64,000 bases of DNA from Acetobacteraceae bacterium (lineage in GTDB: Bacteria > Pseudomonadota > Alphaproteobacteria > Acetobacterales > Acetobacteraceae). Positions 9,547 through 17,324 of this stretch are shown piece by piece. The notes under the pieces were generated by a model that did no database searches, was not told the origin of the DNA, and saw nothing but the letters and a program-made list of their open reading frames with translations. Numbering within the stretch: position 1 is the first letter of the stretch; every line of letters begins with the position of its first letter. The position numbers were made by a program, and so were the translations under genes. The stretch covers positions 48,862 to 112,861 of the forward strand of contig DNXO01000132.1 of NCBI GenBank assembly GCA_003506895.1, given 5' to 3'.

Positions 9547-9564
9547 GGCGGGCGCAGGCCCGCC
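9547..9564. terminator. Hairpin between two convergent GMC genes
   Basis: GGCGGGC-GCAG-GCCCGCC is a perfect 7-bp stem centred between stops at 9526 (+) and 9571 (-). An 8-base C run (9563-9570) borders it, so on the minus strand a G run precedes the hairpin. It is a plausible bidirectional terminator without a U-tract. Confidence 0.5.
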
Positions 9565-9570
9565 CCCCCC

Positions 9571-11163
9571 TCAAGCCGCCGCCAGAATCATCCTCGAAGC
9601 CTTCTCCCCGATCATGATCGAAGGCGCATTCGTGTTCCCCGATGTCAGCGTCGGCATGATCGACGCATCGGCGACCCTCAGCCCCTGCATCCCATGCACC
9701 CGCAACTGGTCGTCCACCACCGCCATCGGATCGGACCCCATCTTGCACGTCCCCACCGGATGATACGTTGTCTCGGCATTCTTCTTGACCCAGTCGAGCA
9801 ATTCGTCGTCCGCAGCGATATTCACCCCTGGCGCGATCTCATCCGTCGCGATGTCCTTCATCGACGGTGCTGTCATAATCCGCCGCGTGATCCGCATCGC
9901 CTCCAGCGTCACCTCCTGGTCCAACCGAGCGCTGAGGAAGTTGAAACGAATGGCCGGCGGCCGGTTTGGCGAGGAGGAGGATACATGAATACTGCCCGTG
10001 CTCTCCGACCGCAGGATATTCGTGATCGCCGTCACACCGGAATCCGGATGCAGCTTGAAGTTCGCCCCAGCCAGGAACGGAATCCACGAAATCGCCGCAT
10101 CCGGCGCATCCAGTCCCGCCCGCGTCCGCACATATGCCCTGATCGGCGAGGCCGGCAGACCAAGCAACCCCTTGTTGGTCAGCGCGTATTTCAACGCCTG
10201 CCAGACAAGCTTAACCCCCCGCCCATGATCATTATACGTCAGCCCCAAAGAACGCGGCACCGTCCACTTCATCCGCGGCGAGTAATGATCGCGCAGGTTT
10301 TCGCCTACGCCCTTCAGCGCATGGCGAACCTCGATACCCAAGCCTTGCAGCAGGTCTGGCTGACCGATTCCCGACAACTCAAGAAGCTGCGGTGAGTTGA
10401 TTGAGCCGGCGCTGACCACGACCTCCCGCGCCGCCCGGGCTTCGCGCTGCTGGCCGTTGACGGTGTAACGAACGCCCACGCAACGCTTACCCTCCAGCAG
10501 TAGGCACTCGGTCAAAGCCTGAGACTGGATCGTCAGATTTGGTCGAGACCGAGCGGGATCGAGGTAGCAGACGGCGGTGCTCATGCGGCGTCCGTTGCGG
10601 ATGGTCGCCTGCGTCATGCCGATGCCGTCTTGCGAAGCGCCGTTGTAGTCCTTGGTGTATTTGATACCGACCTCGCCCGCGGCCTTGATCAGCGCATCGT
10701 AGATTGGCCCGGACTCGATATTTTCGCTGACTTTCAACGGACCGTTACGGCCGCGATACTCATCGTCCCCGTCGCCCTGATAGCTTTCCATATCGCGGAA
10801 GATCGGCAACACCTCGCGGTAGCTCCAGCCCCGGTTACCAAGTTGCGCCCAGGTGTCGTAGTCCTGCGACTGGCCGCGCACGAAGACCATGCCGTTGATC
10901 GAGGATGATCCGCCCAACAGCTTGCCGCGCGGAATCGGAATCCGGCGGTTGCCGGTGGAGGCCTCGGGCTCCGACGAATACAGCCAGTTGGCGGCTGGGT
11001 TTTCGATCAGTTTGGCAAACCCGACCGGCACGCGTGACCACGGGTGGCTTTCCCGCCCCGCTTCCAGCACCAACACCTTATGTTTCGGATCGGTGCTCAA
11101 ACGGTTAGCCAGGACGGATCCAGCCGATCCGGCACCAACAACGATATAGTCGTACGTTTCCAT
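9571..11163 (-). CDS. GMC-family oxidoreductase, choline/alcohol dehydrogenase type
   Basis: This is an FAD-dependent alcohol dehydrogenase of 530 aa. It begins METYDYIVVGAGSAGSVLANRLS (GxGxxG), with the GMC signature GGSSSINGMVFVRGQSQDYD and the second signature GSINSPQLLELSGIGQ. The C-terminal catalytic part is TTYHPVGTCKMGSDPMAVVD, followed by LTSGNTNAPSIMIGEKASRMI. The domain order and length are normal for choline dehydrogenase-like enzymes, but those names are often wrong for this subfamily; aliphatic or polyethylene glycol alcohols are equally likely. The cupin-like gene at 11185 lies 21 bp upstream on the same strand and probably shares the transcript. Confidence 0.92.
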   Translation of the reverse strand: METYDYIVVGAGSAGSVLANRLSTDPKHKVLVLEAGRESHPWSRVPVGFAKLIENPAANWLYSSEPEASTGNRRIPIPRGKLLGGSSSINGMVFVRGQSQDYDTWAQLGNRGWSYREVLPIFRDMESYQGDGDDEYRGRNGPLKVSENIESGPIYDALIKAAGEVGIKYTKDYNGASQDGIGMTQATIRNGRRMSTAVCYLDPARSRPNLTIQSQALTECLLLEGKRCVGVRYTVNGQQREARAAREVVVSAGSINSPQLLELSGIGQPDLLQGLGIEVRHALKGVGENLRDHYSPRMKWTVPRSLGLTYNDHGRGVKLVWQALKYALTNKGLLGLPASPIRAYVRTRAGLDAPDAAISWIPFLAGANFKLHPDSGVTAITNILRSESTGSIHVSSSSPNRPPAIRFNFLSARLDQEVTLEAMRITRRIMTAPSMKDIATDEIAPGVNIAADDELLDWVKKNAETTYHPVGTCKMGSDPMAVVDDQLRVHGMQGLRVADASIMPTLTSGNTNAPSIMIGEKASRMILAAA

Positions 11164-11184
11164 TTTTCTTGCTTCCCCTAACCG

Positions 11185-11772
11185 TCAGGCGCCGCGCGGC
11201 GCTTCCTGCCCAACCACGCGTTGATAAGCCGCCCGCACGTCCTGGGTGACGGCTTGCGTGTCCTCTTTCAAATTCCGAGGCGTAATCGCGATAAAGGCGA
11301 TTTCCCAGTCCGCCGGGACCGGCTTGCCCACTTTCGGCACGAAGGCATGTGGCGCCCCGGGTGAATTATGAAAATGGCTGCCGCCCGTCACCGGAGTCAG
11401 CACGGGTTGCCCGTTGTCATCGAGGGAAAACCCGTCCGCCTCCCCGACCACATACATCGGGAATTGATCGGTTCTGCTCGCAGCATGAGCGTGCAACTCG
11501 ACTTTCGGCAAAAACACCGCGGAGGTCAGCCGGCCATGCCGATTTCGGCCGTTGCGCCAGGGACCGGGTCCCGTCAGGTCCATCGGCGAGGGCAACCGGT
11601 ATTCCTCCCGCCCCAGGACCTCCCGCAACGCTTCCTTGGGATTGAAGGCCCCTTCCCGGCCCGAGAACGTATCCCGAAGTTTGCTGAAATCAGCATAAAC
11701 CGCCTTCATCCAGGCCAGTTCGTCCTCGGCAAGCTCATGGTCCAGTACTGGAATGCCCGGCGCGCCTGACAT
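11185..11772 (-). CDS. Conserved hypothetical protein, possibly cupin-like
   Basis: I do not recognise the family with certainty. The 195-aa soluble protein is rich in histidines arranged as in a beta-barrel metal site: VELHAHAASRTDQFPMYVVGEADG and GGSHFHNSPGAPHAFVP. An N-terminal helical part precedes this region. It has no signal peptide or membrane segment. It lies directly upstream of the GMC gene at 11163 in the same direction, so it may act on the same substrate. A cupin-type oxygenase or isomerase is a guess. Confidence 0.6.
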   Translation of the reverse strand: MSGAPGIPVLDHELAEDELAWMKAVYADFSKLRDTFSGREGAFNPKEALREVLGREEYRLPSPMDLTGPGPWRNGRNRHGRLTSAVFLPKVELHAHAASRTDQFPMYVVGEADGFSLDDNGQPVLTPVTGGSHFHNSPGAPHAFVPKVGKPVPADWEIAFIAITPRNLKEDTQAVTQDVRAAYQRVVGQEAPRGA

Positions 11773-11882
11773 TTCGTTCCCCTATGCTTCCGGCCCCATC
11801 TCAGTGGCGGGTCCTGTTGCCGGAAGCCTAACCCCCCGCCGCCCGAGTGACCAGACCGGCGTCAGCTTATCACAATCCCCGC

Positions 11883-12000
11883 CTATCCGCTGGCGGCCAC
11901 GGCATCGCTGGTCCGGATGCCGGCGGGCGTGATCCGCCCGATCGGGGTGGCCCGGATATCGATCAGACGGACGTTCTCCTGGTTGCAGGCGTCGAAAGAC
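11883..12000 (-). pseudogene. Relic of a Baeyer-Villiger-type flavin monooxygenase (middle/C-terminal part)
   Basis: On the minus strand the translation NQENVRLIDIRATPIGRI, then TPAGIRTSD, matches the block 'N..NV.LVD.R.TPI..IT..G..T' of flavin-containing Baeyer-Villiger monooxygenases. It ends at an in-frame stop (11883-11885) and has no start of its own. A second fragment of the same kind of gene lies at 12558-12668, on the other side of the intact gene at 12014. The family identification comes from motif recall only. Confidence 0.5.
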
Positions 12001-12013
12001 GGGACCGCCGACC

Positions 12014-12478
12014 TCAGGCGACCGGGTCCAGCACCACAACCGGAATTTCCCGGTCGCCAGCCTTTACCTGATAGTCGGCGTAAGGCGGCCACAATTCCAG
12101 CCCCTTCTCCCAAAGCTGGGCCCGTTCGGCGCCCGTCGCGGTGCGGGCCTTGGCGCGGAGTTTCTTGGTCCCGACCTGAACCTCCACCTCGGGGTTCGCC
12201 AGGATATTGCGGTACCAGCCGGGATGCTCAGGCGCCCCACCCTTCGAGGCAACCACGAAGTAGCTGTTGCCGGTCTCCCCATAGAACAGCGGGAAGATAT
12301 ACTTCTGACCGGATTTGCGTCCGGTCGTGGTCAGCAGCAGCGACGGCACCGTCATCTCTGGCCGGCCCGGCATCTTCATCCGATACATGTGGCCATCGGT
12401 GCCACCGCTGGCGAGGTAGCGGTTCGTGTGCTCCAGCATCCATCCCGGCAGGTTCGGTGCAAGCTTCGCGTCGGCCAT
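12014..12478 (-). CDS. Deazaflavin/FMN-dependent nitroreductase-like protein (DDN/DUF385 fold)
   Basis: This is a split-barrel flavin-binding protein of about 154 aa. Residues such as LLTTTGRKSGQKYIFPLFYG, VASKGGAPEHPGWYRNIL and ANPEVEVQVGTKKLRAKAR are typical of the family that binds F420 or FMN. The start at 12478 (MADAKL) is chosen because a GAGGAG site lies 7 nt upstream; the longer form from 12493 would place its ATG inside that site. The gene is intact and sits between two fragments of a broken monooxygenase gene on the same strand, suggesting it arrived by rearrangement. Its redox substrate is unknown. Confidence 0.85.
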   Translation of the reverse strand: MADAKLAPNLPGWMLEHTNRYLASGGTDGHMYRMKMPGRPEMTVPSLLLTTTGRKSGQKYIFPLFYGETGNSYFVVASKGGAPEHPGWYRNILANPEVEVQVGTKKLRAKARTATGAERAQLWEKGLELWPPYADYQVKAGDREIPVVVLDPVA

Positions 12479-12557
12479 CGCATGTCTCCTCATTTGATTA
12501 AGGAATTTCTACGCCCAGGCGGCTGCCTGCTCAAGCCAGGCATTAGCCCGGTTCGGG

Positions 12558-12668
12558 TTATGGATAAGGCAGCCGGCGGTCTGGCGGTTGCGCGCCGGTG
12601 CCGATAAACCCGACGCGCTTGCCCGGGAAACTGCCGGCGCCCCGGATGTTCGGCATGGTGTAATCGGC
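12558..12668 (-). pseudogene. Relic of a flavin monooxygenase (second Rossmann motif)
   Basis: The minus-strand frame reads DYTMPNIRGAGSF, then PGKRVGFIGTGAQ, before running into a stop at 12558-12560. GKRVGxIGTG is the NADPH-binding motif of Baeyer-Villiger-type monooxygenases, and PNIPG normally precedes it by some 30 residues, so an internal deletion is implied. In an intact enzyme this part lies N-terminal to the fragment at 11883-12000, which fits the order seen on the minus strand. Confidence 0.45.
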
Positions 12669-12803
12669 GGTTGCAGGCCGACATCAACACACTTAACCGG
12701 AGCAAAATTACGTTTGACAGCGCCACGGTCACGGGTGCAGGCTTCGTGCTGCAACTGCTATAGGAGGATGTAGATCCAGCATGACTCCACCTAGCATATT
12801 TGG

Positions 12804-12928
12804 AGTTGCCGACCCCTGTGGCATCGGCAACTAACCATCATAGTCCACATTACGCTCGGCTATAAGAGCCAGCGCGAAGCAGAGCTTCGCAACCAGACCC
12901 CCGTTAACGCAATGCCGTTCGGGGGTCT
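12804..12928. other. Cluster of three RNA hairpins in non-coding DNA (possible small RNA/terminator)
   Basis: Three inverted repeats follow one another. They are AGTTGCCGA..TCGGCAACT (12804-12832), GCGAAGC-AGA-GCTTCGC (12874-12890), and AGACCCCCG..CGGGGGTCT (12895-12928, 16-nt loop, followed by TCGCTTT). The last pair looks like a terminator. No credible gene covers them. An AGGAGG at 12762 precedes only a 17-codon ORF (12781-12834). Orientation and function are unknown. Confidence 0.5.
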
Positions 12929-13000
12929 TCGCTTTCAGCCGGACCTGTGTGGCTTCCGGCCTGCGGTTGTCTTCAGCCGCCACCAATCCAGGAGGATATC

Positions 13001-13148
13001 ATGAATAAGTCTGGCGGATTGCAGCATCGCCGCATCGGAGGCTTACGGCACGGTTGAAACATCGTGGCGGGTCGGCACAAACCAGACTACCAAGATGGCG
13101 TGGATGCGCGGGGGGGGGGAACACGTTACTTGCACGGTCTGTTCCTAA
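13001..13148 (+). pseudogene. Frameshifted small ORF with a strong ribosome binding site and a G10 tract
   Basis: AGGAGG (12990-12995) stands 5 nt before ATG 13001, but that frame stops after 18 codons. The neighbouring frame from about 13014 is open to the stop at 13146-13148 and reads SIAASEAYGTVETSWRVG, then TNQTTKMAWMR. Its composition looks like a real small protein. A run of ten G residues (13110-13119) lies inside it. I do not recognise the product. It may be a decayed gene, a slippage-controlled one, or an assembly error at the homopolymer. Confidence 0.35.
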
Positions 13149-13200
13149 CTTGCGGCAACACCCGCGTGGACGGACGCAGCTACACGGCCGATTCCAGACC

Positions 13201-13368
13201 TTGCCGAGAGAGTCGCTGGAATGGTTTCCCGAGTGCCTGTCGCGCGCGATCGACGGAGCGGACGCGCTGCTCGGGTCCGTGCCGCGGAAGGGGGATTTTG
13301 GGGAGCGTTATGCGCGGGAGGTTTTCTCCATTCGGCAGAAGGTGGTGCTGAACCGGCATCTGGACGGG
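13201..13368 (+). pseudogene. C-terminal fragment of a Fic-family (DUF4172-type) protein
   Basis: The translation WFPECLSRAIDGADALLGSV, FGERYAREVFSIRQKVVLNR and HLDG resembles the segment after the Fic motif in DUF4172/Fic proteins (FL.CL.RAIDGAE..L..V..K..FW...). The Fic motif HPFxxGNGR and everything upstream are missing, and the similarity stops abruptly at HLDG. It is therefore a remnant. An intact but different Fic gene is at 23255-24463. Confidence 0.65.
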
Positions 13369-13550
13369 TTAGGGTCACCAGGGATCCAGCACACACTCTC
13401 ATTACCAAAGCCAGGATCTCCCCGCTCTACCCGAACCAGTCCGGCCACCGCTGTAGAACTCAAAATGACATGGCCGTTGATTGCAGTCAGCCCGATAAGG
13501 CTCTCACGCCTCTCCCCGGCAGCCCGCGGTAGCCGAACCAGAATCCGGCT

Positions 13551-15935
13551 TCACCCTCCCAACATAGCCTGCGCGCAAGCATCCAAAATCGAATCCGTAT
13601 CCAGCCCATACTCCCGATACAAATCCGGAATGTCGCCGCTCTGCCCGAACCGGTCCGGCCCCAGCGGCACCACCCTCTGCCCACGCACCGACCCGAACCA
13701 CGCATGCGTCGCCGGATGCCCATCCAGCACGCTCACAATCGCCGCATCCCGGGCCAGCGGCGCCAACAGCGTCTCGATCCACGACATCGCCGCGCGGTCC
13801 CCCGTCCTGCGTGCCCGCATCGCCGCCAGCCACCCGGCATGCAGCCGATCGGGAGAGGTCACCGCCAGCAGCCCGGCGCCCGGCTCCTCCTCCCGCAGCA
13901 CGGCAAAAGCTTCCTCGGCCTCCGGCGCCACCGGGCCTTGATACGCCAACGCGATCCGCGCCCCCTGCGCCGGAGGCACCACCCAATGCGCCCCCGCGAT
14001 CACCGCCGCCGGGTCCAACGCCCGCTCATGCTGCTGCAATCCGCGCGTGGACAGGCGCAGCCACACCGCCGACCCATCCGGCCGCTGCATGAAATCCAGC
14101 GCGTGCCGCATCAGAATGCCAAGTTCATCGACATGCGCCGGCTCAAACGACGCCAGCCGATCCGCCGCCATCCCGATCAGCGGGGTGTTCACCGACTGGT
14201 GCTGCCCGCCCTCGGGCGCCAGCGTCAGCCCCGACGGGGTCGATACCAACAAGAACCGAGCATCCTGGTAACAGGCATACAACAGCGCATCCAAGCCGCG
14301 GTTCACGAACGGATCGTAAACCGTGCCGATCGGCAGCACCCGCGCGCCTGACATCCCCGGCGCCAGCCCCGCCGCACCCAGCAGCAGGAACAGGTTCTGT
14401 TCGGCGATCCCCAGCTCGATATGCTGGCCCTTGGGCGACATGCCCCAGCGCTGCGCCGAGGCCAGCTTGGAATCCCGGAACACGTCGTTGCGGGTATGGC
14501 GGTCGAAAATCCCGCGCCGGTTCACCCACGGGCCTAAATTGGTCGAGACAGTCACGTCCGGCGAGGTCGTCATGATATGCGCGGCAAGGTCCTTCAGCTC
14601 CCCCTGCCCGCGCCCGATCTCCGCCAGGATATCACCGAAGCCGCCCTGGGTGGACATCTTGCGTCCCGCCGTCTTGGGCACCGGCAGCGTGGCCGGCACA
14701 TGCACCGCCGGGGCTGACAGAAGCCGTCCCTCCGGGGTCAACTTGGTGCCGAACGGCACCTCCGCCAGGAAGGTTCGGATCTCCGCCTCCGACACATCCA
14801 GCCCCTCGAACAGGTCCCATTCGTGACCGGGGCGGATGCCCATGTCGTGGCGGAACTGTTCCATCTGCTCCTTGGACATCAGGCCGGAATGGTTGTCCTT
14901 GTGGCCGGCGAATGGCAGGCCCATGCCCTTGATGGTATAGGCGATGAAGCAGGTCGGCTGGTCGCCGTCGGCATCCGCGGTGCGCAGCGCCTCGATCACC
15001 GTTTCGATGTCATGGCCGCCCAGATTGGTCATCAGGGCACCCAGTTCGTCATCGGTCAGTTCGTCGATGATCGCCCTGGCGCTCGACCGCCCCAGATCGG
15101 ACAGCAACGCCGCCCGCCATGCCGCGCCGCCCTGGAAGGTCAGCGCCGAATACAGGCTGTTGGGGCAGTCATCGATCCAGGCGCGCAGCGCCTCCCCGCC
15201 CTCACGCGCGAAGGCGGCTTCCAGTTTGCGGCCGTATTTGATGGTGACGCAGTTCCAGCCCATGTCGCGGAACAGGCCCTCGATCCGGCCGAACAGGCGG
15301 TCGGGCACGACCGAGTCCAGGCTTTGGCGGTTGTAGTCCACGATCCACCAGACGTTGCGGACGTCGTGCTTCCAGCCTTCCAGCAGGGCTTCGTAGATGT
15401 TGCCCTCGTCCAGTTCGGCGTCGCCGCAGATCGCGATGTGGCGGCCGGGCGGCAGGTCGGTGCGGCCGAGCCCATGCAGGCGGGTGTAGTCGGCCATCAG
15501 GGCGGAGAAGCTGGTCATCGCCACGCCCAGCCCGACGGAGCCGGTGGAGAAATCGACCTCGGCGCCGTCCTTGACGCGGGAGGGATAGGGCTGGATGCCA
15601 CCGAACTGGCGCAGGCCTTCCATCTTCTCGCGGGTCTGGCGGCCGAACAGGTAGTTCAGTGCGTGGAACACGGGGCCGGCGTGCGGCTTCACCGCGATGC
15701 GGTCCTGCGGCCGAGCGACTTCCAGATAGAGGGCGGCCATGATGGAGATGCAGGAGGCGCAGGAGGCCTGATGGCCGCCGACCTTGAGGCCGTCGCGGTT
15801 GGGGCGGATGTGGTTGGCATTATGGATCATCCATGCCGACACCCACAGCAGCTTGCGCTCAAGCTGCTTCAGGATATGTACCCGGCGCGATTCAGGCGGC
15901 ATCAGCGGCGTCATCGCTGTGATCGGTGCGTTCAT
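13551..15935 (-). CDS. AceE-type (homodimeric) 2-oxoacid dehydrogenase E1 / transketolase-family protein
   Basis: This is a thiamine-diphosphate enzyme of 794 aa resembling the homodimeric pyruvate dehydrogenase E1 (AceE) and its relative MdeB. The start at 15935 follows GGGAGGAG with 6-nt spacing. The N-terminal part has HIRPNRDGLKVGGHQASCAS, the TPP motif GDAELDEGN...VDYNRQSLD (171-207, GDA instead of GDG) and KGMGLPFAGHKDNHSGLM. The C-terminal half has GIAEQNLFLLLGAAGL and GPDRFGQSGDI. It is about 90 residues shorter than AceE. Alphaproteobacteria usually carry an alpha2beta2 E1, and no E2 or E3 gene is adjacent, so its 2-oxoacid substrate is open. Confidence 0.85.
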   Translation of the reverse strand: MNAPITAMTPLMPPESRRVHILKQLERKLLWVSAWMIHNANHIRPNRDGLKVGGHQASCASCISIMAALYLEVARPQDRIAVKPHAGPVFHALNYLFGRQTREKMEGLRQFGGIQPYPSRVKDGAEVDFSTGSVGLGVAMTSFSALMADYTRLHGLGRTDLPPGRHIAICGDAELDEGNIYEALLEGWKHDVRNVWWIVDYNRQSLDSVVPDRLFGRIEGLFRDMGWNCVTIKYGRKLEAAFAREGGEALRAWIDDCPNSLYSALTFQGGAAWRAALLSDLGRSSARAIIDELTDDELGALMTNLGGHDIETVIEALRTADADGDQPTCFIAYTIKGMGLPFAGHKDNHSGLMSKEQMEQFRHDMGIRPGHEWDLFEGLDVSEAEIRTFLAEVPFGTKLTPEGRLLSAPAVHVPATLPVPKTAGRKMSTQGGFGDILAEIGRGQGELKDLAAHIMTTSPDVTVSTNLGPWVNRRGIFDRHTRNDVFRDSKLASAQRWGMSPKGQHIELGIAEQNLFLLLGAAGLAPGMSGARVLPIGTVYDPFVNRGLDALLYACYQDARFLLVSTPSGLTLAPEGGQHQSVNTPLIGMAADRLASFEPAHVDELGILMRHALDFMQRPDGSAVWLRLSTRGLQQHERALDPAAVIAGAHWVVPPAQGARIALAYQGPVAPEAEEAFAVLREEEPGAGLLAVTSPDRLHAGWLAAMRARRTGDRAAMSWIETLLAPLARDAAIVSVLDGHPATHAWFGSVRGQRVVPLGPDRFGQSGDIPDLYREYGLDTDSILDACAQAMLGG

Positions 15936-16212
15936 TAGGGGCTCCTCCCGGCGGTGTCGGCCAGCTCGGTTTCTGCCACTGTTCCCGCAGCAAGTCACCC
16001 GGTTGGCGGGCAGCCGAACGTAAATCGCGGTAAGGACGGCGACGCCACCATGCGTTCGGTGTGGCTATGTTCGCGCAATGATGCGATTGGCAACATGGTC
16101 GTGATCGTCGCGGCGGCCGGGGTGTGGGAAACCGGAACCGCATGGCCCGATCTTGGCGTGGGCGGACTTTCGTGACGGCGGTCACACACATCCTGGCGTC
16201 GGAGTAACGCTG

Positions 16213-17172
16213 ATGGCTCACCAGCACGAACACCACGACGGCGACGACCATGGTCACGCCCGGCATGATCACGATCATGGCGGATCGGGCCACGTTCACG
16301 CGCCCGCCAGTTTCGGCAAGGCCTTTGCGATCGGGATGGGCCTCAACGCGGCGTTCGTCGTCCTGGAAGCGGTGTTCGGCATCGCCAGCAATTCCGTCGC
16401 GCTTTTGGCGGATGCCGGTCACAACCTGTCCGATACCCTTGGGCTTGGCGTCGCATGGGCGGCGGTCATCCTGGCCAAGCGGCAGCCAACAGCCCGCTTC
16501 ACCTACGGCCTGGGCGGAACGTCCATCCTCGCCGCCCTGTTCAATGCGGTTTTCCTGCTCGTCGTCGTGGGTGGCCTGTCGTGGGAAGCGATTCAGCGCT
16601 TCTCGGCGCCGGAGCCCGTCGCGGGCAGGACGGTGATGATCGTCGCCGGCTGCGGCATCGTTCTCAACGGCGTCTGCGCATGGCTGTTTGCGTCCGGCAG
16701 CAAAAACGACCTGAACGTCCGGGGCGCGTTCATGCACATGGCGGCTGACGCCCTTGTGTCTCTCGGCGTCGTCGTCGCGGGGTTCATCATACTGCTGACC
16801 GGCTGGCACTGGATCGACCCGGCCATGAGTCTGATCATCAACGCCGTGATTATCTGGGGAACGTGGGGCCTGCTGACGGGATCGGTTTCGATGTCCCTTA
16901 ACGCCGTCCCGCCCGGTATCGAGACGGCGACCGTGGAAGCGTACCTCAAGGGCCTGCCGGGTGTGGCGGAGGTTCACGATCTGCACATCTGGCCGATGAG
17001 CACGACCGAGACGGCGCTGACGGTGCATCTGGTTCGCCCTTCGGGCCTGGACGACGATTTACTTGTGAGCGCCGCGCACGAACTGGAGCATCGCTTCAAA
17101 ATCCAGCACGCGACCATTCAAATGGAGATCGGCACGCGCGACTGTAAGCTCGCCCCCGCTTCGGTCGTGTGA
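16213..17172 (+). CDS. Cation diffusion facilitator (zinc/cobalt exporter, CzcD/ZitB type)
   Basis: This is an inner-membrane proton-coupled metal exporter of 319 aa. The ATG at 16213 is preceded by GGAG at 8 nt. The N-terminus is a His-rich loop (HQHEHHDGDDHGHARHDHDH). Six transmembrane segments follow, carrying the metal-site pairs HNLSD (after LLADAG) and HMAAD. The C-terminal cytoplasmic domain (VEAYLKGLPGVAEVHDLHIW) is the usual dimerising metal-sensing fold. The HxxxD pairs favour zinc. It is divergent from the AceE-type gene, with 277 bp between them; no metal-responsive regulator is adjacent. Its stop codon lies inside the first copy of a tandem repeat. Confidence 0.93.
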   Translation: MAHQHEHHDGDDHGHARHDHDHGGSGHVHAPASFGKAFAIGMGLNAAFVVLEAVFGIASNSVALLADAGHNLSDTLGLGVAWAAVILAKRQPTARFTYGLGGTSILAALFNAVFLLVVVGGLSWEAIQRFSAPEPVAGRTVMIVAGCGIVLNGVCAWLFASGSKNDLNVRGAFMHMAADALVSLGVVVAGFIILLTGWHWIDPAMSLIINAVIIWGTWGLLTGSVSMSLNAVPPGIETATVEAYLKGLPGVAEVHDLHIWPMSTTETALTVHLVRPSGLDDDLLVSAAHELEHRFKIQHATIQMEIGTRDCKLAPASVV

Positions 17173-17252
17173 ATACACGCTCCCGCTTTTGTCGTGTGAA
17201 TACACGCTCCCGATTTTGTCGTGTGAATACACGCTCCCGCATTTGTCGTGTG
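17164..17252. repeat. 27-bp tandem repeat, three full copies plus a partial fourth, each with a small hairpin
   Basis: Units start at 17164, 17191, 17218 and 17245 (the last only GTCGTGTGA). Each full unit contains CGTGT-GAAT-ACACG, a perfect 5-bp stem with a 4-nt loop, then CTCCCG and a short T-rich spacer. The first copy contains the stop codon of the CDF gene. The array ends about 70 bp before the radical SAM start. It could be a transcription or mRNA-stability element; the minus-strand 9-aa repeat it spells is probably not translated. Confidence 0.85.
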
Positions 17253-17324
17253 AGCAAGCCGTCCCGGTCAGCGGGTCCCTGGTGACGATCTGTTCCCCAA
17301 CGTCCGCCGCTGATAAAACGACGC

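Noticed and set aside
12781..12834. 17-codon ORF after AGGAGG
   Set aside because: Spacing from the ribosome binding site is too long (13 nt), the sequence is mostly a hairpin, and no family is known.
17164..17252. Possible CRISPR array
   Set aside because: The period of 27 bp leaves no unique spacers and no cas gene is present; it is a simple tandem repeat.
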